DNA of 64,000 nucleotides from Amylibacter marinus. Lineage in GTDB: Bacteria; Pseudomonadota; Alphaproteobacteria; Rhodobacterales; Rhodobacteraceae. A model generated the notes under the pieces. That model was given only the letters and a program-made list of their open reading frames with translations. It was not told the DNA's origin and made no database searches. Positions 16,461 to 25,913 of the stretch are shown here, piece by piece. The stretch lies in contig NZ_BSNN01000008.1 in the NCBI RefSeq assembly GCF_030160015.1, forward strand, positions 1 to 64,000. The letters run 5' to 3'. Position 1 is the stretch's first letter, and every line of letters starts with the position of its first letter. The position numbers and the translations under genes were made by a program.

Positions 16461-17078
16461 ATGACAGTACTGTATGATTATTGGCGCTCTTCAGCCAGCT
16501 ACCGTTTGCGCATCGCGCTTGGATTGGCACAAATGGAATGGGACACGGTTGTGGTGGATTTGTTAAGTGCGCAGCACACCGAACAGTCCTATTTATCCCG
16601 CAACCCACAGGGCATGGTTCCTACATTAGAAATTGACAGCGAAATGCTGACCCAATCTCTTGCGATTATAGAGTACCTTGACGAAACCCGCACTCTTGGC
16701 TTTTTGCCCAAAGACCCGCTGTCCAAGGCTCGGGTGCGGGCATTGTCTTATGCTATCGCAATGGACATTCATCCCATTTGCAACCTAAGCGTGGCCAAAT
16801 ACGCCCATCAGGCATCCGATGGAGCTATTCCCAATCCCCAATGGATGGGGCATTTCATCACCAAGGGGCTACGCGCCTACGAGGCGATGCTGGCACAGGG
16901 GCCCTATTCTTATGGGGCACAGATCACGATGGCTGATATTTGCCTGATGCCACAAATCTACAATGCCACTCGTTGGGAGATCGATCTAATCCCGATGCCA
17001 AAAATACGCGCGATCGCAGAACGTTTACAGAATATCCCTGCCTTCGCGCAGGCACATCCTGATAATTGCCCACGATAG
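16461..17078 (+). CDS. maiA: Maleylacetoacetate isomerase (GST zeta)
   Basis: A 205-residue zeta-class glutathione transferase. The N-terminal thioredoxin domain carries the signature SSASYRLRIAL (residues 10-20) with the catalytic serine, then NPQGMVPTLEI and the glutathione-contacting QSLAIIEYL. The helical C-terminal domain contains ADICLMPQIYNA. It converts maleylacetoacetate to fumarylacetoacetate in tyrosine and homogentisate breakdown. The usual neighbours hmgA and fahA are not in the window, so its partner genes lie elsewhere. A GGAGGA site precedes the ATG. Confidence 0.88.
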   Translation: MTVLYDYWRSSASYRLRIALGLAQMEWDTVVVDLLSAQHTEQSYLSRNPQGMVPTLEIDSEMLTQSLAIIEYLDETRTLGFLPKDPLSKARVRALSYAIAMDIHPICNLSVAKYAHQASDGAIPNPQWMGHFITKGLRAYEAMLAQGPYSYGAQITMADICLMPQIYNATRWEIDLIPMPKIRAIAERLQNIPAFAQAHPDNCPR

Positions 17079-17095
17079 GATGACGCATCCCTAGG

Positions 17096-17998
17096 CTACC
17101 CTTCGTTCAACATCTGTGATTTTCGTAAATGGTCGCGTGCAAAATCGACGAAGCTGCGCAGTTTGGCAGAGGCACGGCGCCCCTCTGGGTGCACCAGATG
17201 TATGGGCAGTGGATCTGGCTCGAATTCCCGTAGAACCGTTTCAAGCCTACCAGCCCTAAGGTCTGGGCCGATTTGATAAGAGAGCACACGCGCAAGCCCC
17301 CAGCCAGATTTCGCTATATCAATCGCCGCCGCGATGCTTGTTACCGCCAAGCGTGGGTGCAGGCGCACAGAGCCCTGATCCTTTGTACCAAAGCGCCACA
17401 CCGCTGTATCCGCAAGAGAGGAGGCCGCCACAATTTTGTGGTTTTGCAGATCACTTGGCGTTTTAGGGCGCCCATTGGCTTCAAAGTACTGTGCTGATCC
17501 GCAAATGACGCGACGCACAGACCCCACTCTCACGGCCGTCAATCCCGAAGAGGGCAATGCCCCAATGCGTACACCGATATCCACCCCCTCCTCTACCAAG
17601 TTAACAACCCGATCCAGCATCAATACATCCGCTGAAACATCCGGAAAACGATCCAGATAGGCCGCTAGAATTGGGGTTATATAAAGGCGCCCGAATTCAT
17701 TGGGGCAGGTAATGCGCAGGCGCCCCTTTGGTATAATCGCCGCGCCAGCTGCGGCGGCATCTGCCGCCTGCAACTGCGCCAAAATAGTACGCGCATCTTT
17801 TAGATAGGTTGCTCCGATATCGGTCAGTCTGACCTGCCGTGTGGTGCGGGTAAACAGGCGCACCCCCAGACGGGCCTCTAGGGCATTTATTCCGCGTGTG
17901 GCTGATGGCGCGCTTAGTCCAACGCTACGCGCTCCTGCTGCAAAACTTTGGGCCTCGCTTACGGCAACGAAAACCTCGAGTGATTGAATGCGATCCAT
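17096..17998 (-). CDS. LysR-family transcriptional regulator
   Basis: A 300-residue LysR regulator: winged helix at residues 1-60 (AGARSVGLSAPSATRGINALEARLGVRLFTRTTRQVRLTDIG region), then a periplasmic-binding-like effector domain of the subtype with VDIGVRIGALPSSGLTAVRVG. It is convergent with maiA, and its start faces the spacer with the DUF1348 remnant and the GST gene. It may control the GST and PNPOx-like genes; the target is not proven. Confidence 0.88.
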   Translation of the reverse strand: MDRIQSLEVFVAVSEAQSFAAGARSVGLSAPSATRGINALEARLGVRLFTRTTRQVRLTDIGATYLKDARTILAQLQAADAAAAGAAIIPKGRLRITCPNEFGRLYITPILAAYLDRFPDVSADVLMLDRVVNLVEEGVDIGVRIGALPSSGLTAVRVGSVRRVICGSAQYFEANGRPKTPSDLQNHKIVAASSLADTAVWRFGTKDQGSVRLHPRLAVTSIAAAIDIAKSGWGLARVLSYQIGPDLRAGRLETVLREFEPDPLPIHLVHPEGRRASAKLRSFVDFARDHLRKSQMLNEG

Positions 17999-18123
17999 GA
18001 TTGCCTACAAAATTCAAAATAATAAATTTCATATTTAACTCATTCCTTCATCAAATCAATCGCTCTAAGATCCGCTAGCGCCGCCACAGGATGTGTATTT
18101 CTTGAAGAAACCCGATAAGTGCA

Positions 18124-18300
18124 TTGGCGCTGCATATTCAAAGGACAGACAATGATAGACGCCAATGGTTTCGCGCCTATGGCAACGAAAACTGGATGCT
18201 TGATGACATGGGCCTAATGGAAGAGCGCCACGCAACTTACGCTCGCCTCTTGGGCCGCGCACAATTGATTTTCCAGCCTCAGCGCGCTGTGGCTATAGAA
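18124..18300 (+). pseudogene. Remnant of a DUF1348 (NTF2-like) gene
   Basis: In one frame the sequence reads RRQWFRAYGNENWMLDDMGLM, then EERHA. This closely follows the C-terminal signature of DUF1348 proteins ([20 protein letters not shown] as I recall it), followed by an LGR block as in that family but with about nine residues lost. No start, ribosome site or N-terminal two thirds remains. It is a decayed tail of a small NTF2-like protein. Confidence 0.4.
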
Positions 18301-18316
18301 CAAAGGATTCTAAACC

Positions 18317-18943
18317 ATGACCTCTGTAATCAAATTATATCGCAATGCGAAATCTGGGCATTGCCACCGCGTTCAGCTGATGATGGCCTTGCTGGAAATA
18401 CCCTATGAGACAATTGATTTGGATATGGAAAACGGGGCACACAAAAGGCCCGATTATCTAAAAATCAGCCCTTTTGGTAAGGTTCCGGCGATTGACGATG
18501 CTGGCTATACCCTATCGGATTCCAATGCAATTTTGGTTTATTTGGTGCAAACCTATGCCAAGGATAGCCACTGGATGCCCCAAGATGCCAAGACCGCGGC
18601 AGAGGTTCAGCGCTGGTTGACCATTGCCGCGCATAACGTCTTTTCTGGGCCCTGTACCGCGCGCCTTATTATGTTGTTTGGTGCTCCATTAGATCATGAG
18701 AAAGCCTGTAATACGTCAAATGACCTATTTGAAATCATGGAAAGACACTTAGCCGTTTCGGACTGGCTGGCGGCAGAAACAGCCACAATCGCAGATATTG
18801 CGAATTATAGCTATATTGCCCATGCGCCTGAGGGCGGCATAGATTTAGCCCCCTATACTAACATTCGCGCCTGGCTGGCACGAATAGAGGCATTGCCACG
18901 GTTTGTGGCCATGGCCACCTCGCCTATCCCCGCCAAAACATAG
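18317..18943 (+). CDS. Glutathione S-transferase family protein
   Basis: A 208-residue GST: thioredoxin-like N-terminal domain (YRNAKSGHCHRVQLMMALLE, SPFGKVPAIDDAGYTLSDSNAILVYL) and helical C-terminal domain with ETATIADIANYSYIAHAPEGG. The SGHCHR segment supplies Ser/Cys candidates near the active site. The substrate is unknown. The downstream PNPOx-like gene starts 13 bases after the stop, so the two form a unit. Confidence 0.85.
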   Translation: MTSVIKLYRNAKSGHCHRVQLMMALLEIPYETIDLDMENGAHKRPDYLKISPFGKVPAIDDAGYTLSDSNAILVYLVQTYAKDSHWMPQDAKTAAEVQRWLTIAAHNVFSGPCTARLIMLFGAPLDHEKACNTSNDLFEIMERHLAVSDWLAAETATIADIANYSYIAHAPEGGIDLAPYTNIRAWLARIEALPRFVAMATSPIPAKT

Positions 18944-18956
18944 GGGTTTCCTGCTA

Positions 18957-19913
18957 ATGTCAAAGGGTCTCAGAAACTTTCATCGTGGTGAGCGCGCGGT
19001 GCAACTGCGCGCCGAGGTCCCCGCTAAGTATAGCGAGATGGCATCCAGCGTTATTCGCACTGAAATGCCAGACCAACATCGCGGCTTTTTCGAAAGCCTG
19101 CCGGTTCTGTTCATGGGATTTGTGGATCATGGAGGGCGTGTTTGGGCCAGCCCCTTTATCGGCGGGGAAAACAGTATTCATAGCCCCTTGCCTGACCAAC
19201 TGAACATTGACGGCCTGCCTTTGCTGGTCGATGAACTGGGTCTAGATCTAACAGTCGGAGCCAAGGTTGGCGCCGTAGGTATTCAGCAGGATACCCGCAG
19301 GCGCAATAGGGTAAACGGAACGATCACCCAGCACACAAACAAAGGGTTGCTGATGCGGGTGGATCAAAGTTTCGGAAATTGCCCCAAGTATATTCAGCTA
19401 CGGCACCCAAAATGGAACGGCCCAACCAATCAGAAAATCACCAGCACGAAACTATCAAATCTAAATACCACCGCGAAAGCGATGATTGCTACCGCAGATA
19501 CCTTTATCATTGCCTCGCGGCATGCAGTTTTATCCGATGCCCCAACAGCGGGGGTGGATGCATCACACCGTGGCGGGCGGTCGGGATTTCTGAAGGTAGA
19601 TTCGGCTGGGGCCCTATCCTTCCCTGATTTTTCCGGAAATCGTTTTTTCAACACCCTTGGAAATATCGTCGATGATGGACGGGTGGGGATGTTCATACCA
19701 GATTTCGCCAGTGGCTCGGCACTTTTCATAACGGGGCGCGCCGTGATTGAGTGGGGCCGTGATCACGTCGCCGCCTTTAAGGGGGCCGAACGTTTGATAC
19801 ATGTAACACCAGAGGAAATTTGGTTGGCGCATGGCTTGGTTGTGGCCGGGGATGATACCGTAGAACCATCGCCCCATTTGCAAAGAACAGGCATATGGGA
19901 AGAGAAACATTGA
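18957..19913 (+). CDS. Pyridoxamine 5'-phosphate oxidase-family protein
   Basis: A 318-residue protein with a split-barrel FMN-binding fold. Features seen are MGFVDHGGRVWASPFIGG (about 60-77), NRVNGTI and, in the second half, FIASRHA, DASHRGGRSGFL and FSGNRFFNTLGNIVDDGRVGMFIPDF, typical of the flavin-binding barrel. It is longer than true PdxH (about 210 residues) and is a general flavin-binding member, not the vitamin B6 enzyme. ATG at 18957 follows the GST stop; the frame extends back to 18903 but would overlap GST. Probably cotranscribed with GST. Confidence 0.75.
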   Translation: MSKGLRNFHRGERAVQLRAEVPAKYSEMASSVIRTEMPDQHRGFFESLPVLFMGFVDHGGRVWASPFIGGENSIHSPLPDQLNIDGLPLLVDELGLDLTVGAKVGAVGIQQDTRRRNRVNGTITQHTNKGLLMRVDQSFGNCPKYIQLRHPKWNGPTNQKITSTKLSNLNTTAKAMIATADTFIIASRHAVLSDAPTAGVDASHRGGRSGFLKVDSAGALSFPDFSGNRFFNTLGNIVDDGRVGMFIPDFASGSALFITGRAVIEWGRDHVAAFKGAERLIHVTPEEIWLAHGLVVAGDDTVEPSPHLQRTGIWEEKH

Positions 19914-20003
19914 TCTGCAAACTCCCGATCAAAGAGATAATTCAAGCGCCATAGAGGAAACAGTACGGCCCTGTACGGCCTGCGCCTTGGCTTGAAACGG
20001 CGA

Positions 20004-20990
20004 CTAGAGCCGTATGGGTTCTCCGCTGCGCGCGGCCTGATCCGCCGCATCAGCCAATATCTGCGCGCGCAGGCCGTCTTCTCCGCTCGGTGTCATTTCC
20101 CCGCCGGACATTAGGACATCTACAAAATGAGTCAGTTCGGCGCGGTATGCCGCAGCGTAACGCTCCAGGAAGAAGGGCTGTGTTGCGGCCGTACGAAAAC
20201 CTGCACTGGTCGAGATTTCAACACTATGTTCGAGCATATTATCTGCGCGTAACATACCCTTGGCGCCGTGCACCTCGATGCGTTGATCATAGCCATAGGT
20301 GGCACGTCGGGAATTGCTGATCTGGCACAGTTTGCCACTGGGGGTTTTTAGAGTCACGACTGCTGTGTCAAAATCCCCAACAGCACCAATCTCTGGATCC
20401 ACTAAGCAAGATGCGGCGGCACTGAGTTCATTGGGTTCTTCGCCCAATAAAAACCGCGCCATATCCAAATCATGAATCATCATATCGCGGAAAATACCAC
20501 CCGAAGTTTTAATATAGCCAATTGGGGGCGGACTAGGATCGCGCGACAGGATCGTAACGATTTCTATATTGCCTATCACCTGATCGGCAATCTGACGTTG
20601 TAGATGCGCAAAGCTGGGATCAAAACGTCGGTTAAAGGCAGTCATAAACGGCACCGAAGCCATTTCGACAACCGCCAAACATTCGCGAATGCGCGCAACC
20701 GATAGATCAACTGGTTTTTCGCAAAAAATCGCCTTCCCCGCCGCCGCCGCCGCGTGGATCAGGTCGTAATGCGTGGTGGTTGGCGTGCCGATGATCACTG
20801 CATCTATCGCGGGATCGGCGATTATTTCATCCGAAGACATCACCTTGGCTGATGTTTGCGCCGCAAGGCTTTCTGCCGCTTTGGGTAAGAAATCTGAAAC
20901 CGCAGCGACCCGTGCGCCCGCAATATTGCGCAGGGTCTGCCCATGGACCTGTCCGATACGCCCACAGCCCAAGATGCCGATATTTATCAT
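20004..20990 (-). CDS. iolG: Inositol 2-dehydrogenase
   Basis: A 328-residue Gfo/Idh/MocA enzyme. NAD site GCGRIG at residues 8-13, EKP at 91-93 with the catalytic Lys, and D169/H173 in GGIFRDMMIHDLD, the expected acid-base pair of inositol dehydrogenases. It oxidises myo-inositol to scyllo-inosose, the first step of the pathway. It is the last gene of the leftward operon iolD-iolC-iolB-iolJ-iolG and overlaps the iolJ stop by 4 bases. Confidence 0.92.
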   Translation of the reverse strand: MINIGILGCGRIGQVHGQTLRNIAGARVAAVSDFLPKAAESLAAQTSAKVMSSDEIIADPAIDAVIIGTPTTTHYDLIHAAAAAGKAIFCEKPVDLSVARIRECLAVVEMASVPFMTAFNRRFDPSFAHLQRQIADQVIGNIEIVTILSRDPSPPPIGYIKTSGGIFRDMMIHDLDMARFLLGEEPNELSAAASCLVDPEIGAVGDFDTAVVTLKTPSGKLCQISNSRRATYGYDQRIEVHGAKGMLRADNMLEHSVEISTSAGFRTAATQPFFLERYAAAYRAELTHFVDVLMSGGEMTPSGEDGLRAQILADAADQAARSGEPIRL

Positions 20991-21820
20991 GACTTCCCCA
21001 ATAAATTTGCCAACACTTGGGCCGCGGCCTCTTCAGTTGGTTGTTGTGTTTCCCGTAGAATTGATACCCGATCAAAGCGTGATTGATCCGAATTTACCGC
21101 CCTGCGCAAGGCCTGCCCAAACGCCATGCGCAATTCTGTTCCGATGTTGAATTTACAGATGTTTGTCTGTTGCGCCAGTTTTTTGCGCTGGTGTGCTGGT
21201 ACGCCTGAACCACCGTGAATAACCAATGGCACATCGGTCTTGGATTGGATAGCAGCGATACGTGCCTCGTCTAATCCACCCTGTTGATCCTGTTGCAGAT
21301 GCACATTCCCCACCGAAATCGCCATGGCATCCACACCCGTTTCTGCGGCAAAAATGGCGGCCTCTTCTGGGTCTGTACCGGCCGAGGCCTCGCCATCCTC
21401 ATAGCCCACAAAGCCAATTTCACCCTCGCAAGAAATTCCGCCACTATGGGCCATTTCTACAATTTGGCGGGTCTGGGCGATATTCTCAGCCAGTGATTGG
21501 CGTGACCCGTCAAACATCAACGAGGTAAAGCCAGCATCCAGCGCAGCCGCGCATTCATCATAGGTATAGCCATGATCCAAATGAGCCACGACCGGTACGC
21601 CGGCCTCCTCGGCCAAATGCCGATACATTTTACCCAATATTGGCAGAGGGGTATGGGCGCGACAACTCGGCCCCGCCTGTAGAATTACTGGGCAATTTTC
21701 TCGCTCGGCGGCGGCTACATATGCGCGCATATCCTCCCAGCCTAGCGTCACTAGCCCGCCCACCGCATAGCCGCCCTTAAGGGCGGGTTGCAGGACATCC
21801 TTTAGCGTAACCAGCGCCAT
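20987..21820 (-). CDS. iolJ: Class II aldolase, likely 6-phospho-5-dehydro-2-deoxygluconate aldolase
   Basis: A 277-residue class II fructose-bisphosphate-type aldolase. Zinc ligands are visible in VVAHLDHGYTYDE (HLDHG), in the following EGEIGFVG and in LVIHGGSGVP. In the iol context it should split the phosphorylated sugar acid made by IolC into DHAP and malonate semialdehyde. The frame runs back to 21994, but ATG at 21820 overlaps the iolB stop by one base and gives the normal family length. Aldolases of this family cannot be assigned a substrate from sequence alone; the operon decides it. Confidence 0.82.
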   Translation of the reverse strand: MALVTLKDVLQPALKGGYAVGGLVTLGWEDMRAYVAAAERENCPVILQAGPSCRAHTPLPILGKMYRHLAEEAGVPVVAHLDHGYTYDECAAALDAGFTSLMFDGSRQSLAENIAQTRQIVEMAHSGGISCEGEIGFVGYEDGEASAGTDPEEAAIFAAETGVDAMAISVGNVHLQQDQQGGLDEARIAAIQSKTDVPLVIHGGSGVPAHQRKKLAQQTNICKFNIGTELRMAFGQALRRAVNSDQSRFDRVSILRETQQPTEEAAAQVLANLLGKS

Positions 21821-22662
21821 TACTTGAACTTCGCAATCATATCTTTGATACCCGGAATAGTTTCTACCTGATAGGCATGGCTGGGTTGGAAATACTGTAT
21901 TAACGAGCGCTGTGACAGACCACCAAGGATGGTGAAATAATACATCTGATACCCAGGCAAGACCGCGCAGGGATGATAGCCGGAGTCTAGACAAATCGTA
22001 GAGCCATCCACAATATGATAGGCATCACCCGCCACCCCGTCCTCACGTTGTAGCATCTGAACACCCGAACCATGATTGGGCTTAAAGCGGAAATTATAGG
22101 TTTCGTCATGGCGGGTCTCTTGGGGCAAGCGGTCTGTGTCATGCTTGTGACTGGGGAATCCCGACCAACCGCCCTCGCCTACTGTGAACAGCTCAGACAC
22201 CAACAAACGGCCCACCTGTCCATGGTATTTCGATCCCAATATATGCTTGATTTTACGGTGTGTTTTCGTATCGTCCGATCCGTACTGAACCAGATCCAGC
22301 TCATCCGAGCGCACCGCAAAGGCATCTAATACCTTATCATAGCGGGCACCGGCCACAAATATTTCGGCGTTATCGCTGGTGCATACCAGTGTTGCCCGCG
22401 CTGCGGTGGGCACATACACACCCTCCGGCTCGCCATCCCACACATCCTCTTTACGCAGTCCAAGACCTAACACCTTGAAGCCCTCGATATCCACATCAAC
22501 TGTGCCAGTGGCCGGTACGATGCAGGTTTCGTAGCCGGGTACTGCATACTCAAAAGCTTGGCCCTTGGTTAATTTTACGATATTGAAATAGTTCAAGGGA
22601 ACCGTGGCATCATCAATATCCACAATTGGCGAGTTATGGTTTTCAAATGGTGGAATATGCAT
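21820..22662 (-). CDS. iolB: 5-deoxy-glucuronate isomerase
   Basis: A 280-residue bicupin IolB. Motifs seen include GGWSGFPSHKHD (metal-binding His residues), HDETYNFRF and GYHPCAVLPGYQMYYF near the C terminus, all characteristic of this family. It isomerises 5-deoxy-glucuronate to 2-deoxy-5-keto-gluconate between IolD and IolC. AGGAAAAACC precedes the ATG, and it starts 8 bases after the iolC stop. Confidence 0.93.
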   Translation of the reverse strand: MHIPPFENHNSPIVDIDDATVPLNYFNIVKLTKGQAFEYAVPGYETCIVPATGTVDVDIEGFKVLGLGLRKEDVWDGEPEGVYVPTAARATLVCTSDNAEIFVAGARYDKVLDAFAVRSDELDLVQYGSDDTKTHRKIKHILGSKYHGQVGRLLVSELFTVGEGGWSGFPSHKHDTDRLPQETRHDETYNFRFKPNHGSGVQMLQREDGVAGDAYHIVDGSTICLDSGYHPCAVLPGYQMYYFTILGGLSQRSLIQYFQPSHAYQVETIPGIKDMIAKFK

Positions 22663-22670
22663 GGTTTTTC

Positions 22671-23654
22671 CTATGCTGACGTTGGGCCACTGTGATTGGC
22701 CAGAAATGTTTCAAGGGTTGCGGTATTGGCCATAGCAGGCGCACAGCCCGGTTGTGATACTGTGATTGATGCACAGGCAGAGCCACGCAAAATAGATGTC
22801 TGGATATCGTGACCATTGGCAATTGACGTTACAAACCCCGCCATAAAACTATCACCAGCACCGGTGGGTTTTAGCGCCTGAACAGGGTATATACCTGTGC
22901 GAATTTCACGCCCCTGCGCAAATGTTATCGCACCCTTGTTGCCCATTTTATAGACCACAATACGATCACCATCTTCGGCCAGTTCACGTGCCTTGTTTAA
23001 ACCATTTTCGACATCTCCCGCCATGAAGCCGAATTCCTCGTCATTGCCCACGATCATATCACTGGCCTCTGCGGCGCGGGACAGAACACTAGATGCCTCT
23101 GCCGCCGATGACCAAGAATAGGGGCGGTAGTCCACATCAAAAATCACAGGCACCCCTGCGGCGCGTGCCAGATCAAAGGCGTGGAATGTAGCGCTGCGTG
23201 AGGGTTGCGCCGCAAATACTGTTCCCGCGGTTATCAACGCGCCATAGCCTGCGTAATCGACAGCGGTCACATCCTCTTGGTTCATCTGAAAATCGGCGGC
23301 ACCATTGCGGTAGATCACTGATTGGTGGTCCTTGATGCGGGTTTCATAAACAGCCAATGAATTGCGATACTCGCCCGCGACAGGGGTCACATAGCGCGCA
23401 TCAACGCCATAATGTTCCAACTGGTGAACACAGTAGCGCCCGATGCTGTCATCCGACACCCGTGTAACCAGCGCCGCGCGACCACCCAGCTTGCAGATCC
23501 CAGCGGCGATATTGGCCGAAGATCCCCCAAGGGCGACCTGCATATACTGTGCAGTTTCGGTCGTGCTGCCTGGCGGATCAGGGAACAGATCCATGCCTGC
23601 GCGCCCTATAATTACGAAATTATTCGCCTTTATCCCATTCAGAAGACGCGACAT
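22671..23654 (-). CDS. iolC: 5-dehydro-2-deoxygluconokinase
   Basis: A 327-residue PfkB-family kinase: substrate side GRAGMDLFPDPPGS near residue 20, GGSSANIAAG at about 44-53, and the catalytic anion-hole motif PTGAGDSFMAGF at about 263-274. It phosphorylates 2-deoxy-5-keto-gluconate. The start is directly adjacent to the iolD stop, and its ribosome site (AAGGGGG) lies inside the iolD end, so the two are translationally coupled. Confidence 0.92.
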   Translation of the reverse strand: MSRLLNGIKANNFVIIGRAGMDLFPDPPGSTTETAQYMQVALGGSSANIAAGICKLGGRAALVTRVSDDSIGRYCVHQLEHYGVDARYVTPVAGEYRNSLAVYETRIKDHQSVIYRNGAADFQMNQEDVTAVDYAGYGALITAGTVFAAQPSRSATFHAFDLARAAGVPVIFDVDYRPYSWSSAAEASSVLSRAAEASDMIVGNDEEFGFMAGDVENGLNKARELAEDGDRIVVYKMGNKGAITFAQGREIRTGIYPVQALKPTGAGDSFMAGFVTSIANGHDIQTSILRGSACASITVSQPGCAPAMANTATLETFLANHSGPTSA

Positions 23655-25547
23655 TTACACCCCCTTGCGTTGGCGGCTACGGGTGGTTTCCCACTCTTCA
23701 TGCGCCTCGCTTACCCGCGCGCTGTTCGAGGTATGAGGGGTTCCGACCTCCCACCATGTATGGCCTTGCGTGGTCCAGCCTTCGTAGGGGTCTACTTGCA
23801 TAACAATCACATAGGTTTGATCCGCCGCTTTGGCGCGATTGAATGCCTCGCTCAGGTCACTGGGAGATTGAACCGTTTCGCTAAGCGCGCCCAAAGATCG
23901 GGCATGGGCTTCGAAATCAACCCGTGCCTGATTGGTGGCCGTGGGGGTATCAGAGATCAAATTATTAAAGCTCTCGTTTCCAGTATTGTTTTGCAATTTG
24001 TTGATCACCGCAAAGCCACCGTTGTCCAACACCAAAACGATCAATTTTTTCTGTGTTAGAACCGAAGAATAGATATCCGAATTCATCAGCAAATACGACC
24101 CATCCCCTGTGAAAACGATGGTGTCTTGGTCTGGTTCCTTCTCAGTCTGTGCAATGCGTGCACCCCATCCGCCGGCGATTTCGTATCCCATACAGGAAAA
24201 TCCGAATTCCACATCAACCGTGCCGATATCAAGCGTGCGCCAATTGGCCGTGACCTCGGCAGGTAATCCACCCGCCGCTGCCACAAGGCGATCACGCGGG
24301 TCGCAATGGGCGTTTACCACACCGATGGCCTGTGCATAAGAGGCAGGGCCATTACCTAACTGAGTATTTTGGGCCACATAGGCATCCCATTTCACCCGAA
24401 GAGATTTGGAAGAGGCAAGCCAAGCAGCAGGAGCTTGATGCTCACCCAGCGCCTGCCCCAGAGCGATCAGCCCCAATTTTGCGTCCCCGACTACCGTGGT
24501 GGACAAGTGTTTTGCCGCATCATGGCGAGCCGCATTCAACCCAATAATGCGAGCCTGTTTATCAAAAGCAGTCCAAGAGCCGGTGGTGAAATCCTGAAGC
24601 CGAGTTCCTACTGCTAAGATCACATCAGCCTGCTCGGCAATGGCATTTGCGCTGTCTGATCCAGTTACACCTAATGGGCCCATATTTAGTGGATCACTTG
24701 CCAGCATATTGGCCCGTCCTGCGATGGTTTCTACCACGGGAATTTGGTGGCGATGGGCAAATTCGCTCAGCTGCTGCACGGCACCTGAATATTGCACTCC
24801 GCCGCCCGCGATAATCATCGGGCGTTGCGCCGTTTTCAGCAGATCAATAGCGTCCGCTACCTCCTGTGCATCAGGGGCTTGGCGGCGAATACGATGGGTG
24901 CGCGGCGTGAAAAATTCCTCCGGATAGGAATAGGTCCAGCCCTGTACATCCTGCGGCAAGCCGATGAATACAGGGCCACAATCAGCTGGATCCAGCATCG
25001 TCGCCAGCGCCGCGGGCAGGCTATTTAACACCTGGGCCGGGTGGGTGATCCGATCCCAGAAACGGCTAACCGCCTTAAAAGCATCGTTCACCCCAAAGGT
25101 CGGGTCGCCGAAATGTTCCAGCTGTTGTAGAACCGGATCCGGCAGGCGCGTGTTAAATGTATCGCCGCACAGCATCAACATTGGCAAGCGGTTTGCATGG
25201 GCCAGCGCCGCACTGGTCAACAGGTTAGCCGTACCTGGACCCGCAGACGCGGTACAAAACATGAAACGACGGCGCAGATGGGCCTTGGCATAGGCCGCTG
25301 CTGCAAACCCCATGCCCTGTTCGTTTTGCCCTCTATACAGAGGCAAGGTCTCTTGATTTTCATAAAGCGCTTCACCCAAGCAGGTGACATTGCCATGGCC
25401 AAAGATACCAAACCCTCCCCCGCAGATACGGGTTTTTATGCCATCTATTTCGATGAACTGCGCGGATAGATAACGCACGATTGCCTGGGCAACGGTAAGT
25501 GTGATTGTTTTTTCTGATTGTCCCAAAATATTCCCCAAACTTGGCAT
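23655..25547 (-). CDS. iolD: 3D-(3,5/4)-trihydroxycyclohexane-1,2-dione hydrolase
   Basis: A thiamine-diphosphate enzyme of about 630 residues that opens the inositol ring. ThDP-binding features: YRGQNEQGMGFAAAAYAK with the activating Glu, GPGTANLLTSA, and VFTGDGSYLLMNSDIY with the metal-binding GDG. First gene of the iol operon. I start at ATG 25547; its ribosome site is weak, and a TTG seven codons later with GGGG upstream is an alternative. The operator-like palindrome at 25603-25616 lies 56 bases before the start. Confidence 0.92.
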   Translation of the reverse strand: MPSLGNILGQSEKTITLTVAQAIVRYLSAQFIEIDGIKTRICGGGFGIFGHGNVTCLGEALYENQETLPLYRGQNEQGMGFAAAAYAKAHLRRRFMFCTASAGPGTANLLTSAALAHANRLPMLMLCGDTFNTRLPDPVLQQLEHFGDPTFGVNDAFKAVSRFWDRITHPAQVLNSLPAALATMLDPADCGPVFIGLPQDVQGWTYSYPEEFFTPRTHRIRRQAPDAQEVADAIDLLKTAQRPMIIAGGGVQYSGAVQQLSEFAHRHQIPVVETIAGRANMLASDPLNMGPLGVTGSDSANAIAEQADVILAVGTRLQDFTTGSWTAFDKQARIIGLNAARHDAAKHLSTTVVGDAKLGLIALGQALGEHQAPAAWLASSKSLRVKWDAYVAQNTQLGNGPASYAQAIGVVNAHCDPRDRLVAAAGGLPAEVTANWRTLDIGTVDVEFGFSCMGYEIAGGWGARIAQTEKEPDQDTIVFTGDGSYLLMNSDIYSSVLTQKKLIVLVLDNGGFAVINKLQNNTGNESFNNLISDTPTATNQARVDFEAHARSLGALSETVQSPSDLSEAFNRAKAADQTYVIVMQVDPYEGWTTQGHTWWEVGTPHTSNSARVSEAHEEWETTRSRQRKGV

Positions 25548-25602
25548 AAAGGAGCGATTAACAGGCGGATGCCCTGATTTAGATATCCAGATTGCACCTA
25601 CA

Positions 25603-25616
25603 TGCAATCGGTTGCA
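25603..25616. promoter_or_regulatory. LacI-type operator before iolD
   Basis: TGCAATCGGTTGCA is one base off the perfect palindrome TGCAACCGGTTGCA found at 29088 and 38408. It lies 56-69 bases upstream of the iolD start, in the expected promoter zone. It is a likely target of the LacI regulator encoded at 41634-42632. Confidence 0.65.
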
Positions 25617-25715
25617 GAATTATGTTTCCCCGAAGATGTCTGGATCAATTCGACCAAATAGATTGGCTGACATCTTGGTATTGTGCCCACGCGCCCGATG
25701 CGCGCGTCATGGTTG

Positions 25716-25913
25716 TTAGTCTTCGTCGAGGTCGGCGTAATCAATGGTTGCAAAACGCCAGGCGCAAATCACCCCCACACCGATAAAAATAACCGCCCAC
25801 ATGGCCCGCCCTGTGGTCAACTCGAATATCCCCCAACAGATCAGGACTATCACTACCGAAATACGGGTAATAACCGGCTGAAAAAAGGGATGGTTTAGGT
25901 CGATCAATTTCAT
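25716..25913 (-). CDS. DUF3329-type small membrane protein
   Basis: A 65-residue protein with two membrane helices (about 17-35 and 38-54) between a LNHPFFQPVITR start and an acidic end (DYADLDED). The LNHPFF motif and size match DUF3329-type proteins that I recall trailing sugar ABC operons in alphaproteobacteria. Its start overlaps the stop of the ABC ATPase gene by 4 bases, so it belongs to the same transcript. The function is unknown; an accessory role in the transporter is inferred from position. Confidence 0.7.
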   Translation of the reverse strand: MKLIDLNHPFFQPVITRISVVIVLICWGIFELTTGRAMWAVIFIGVGVICAWRFATIDYADLDED

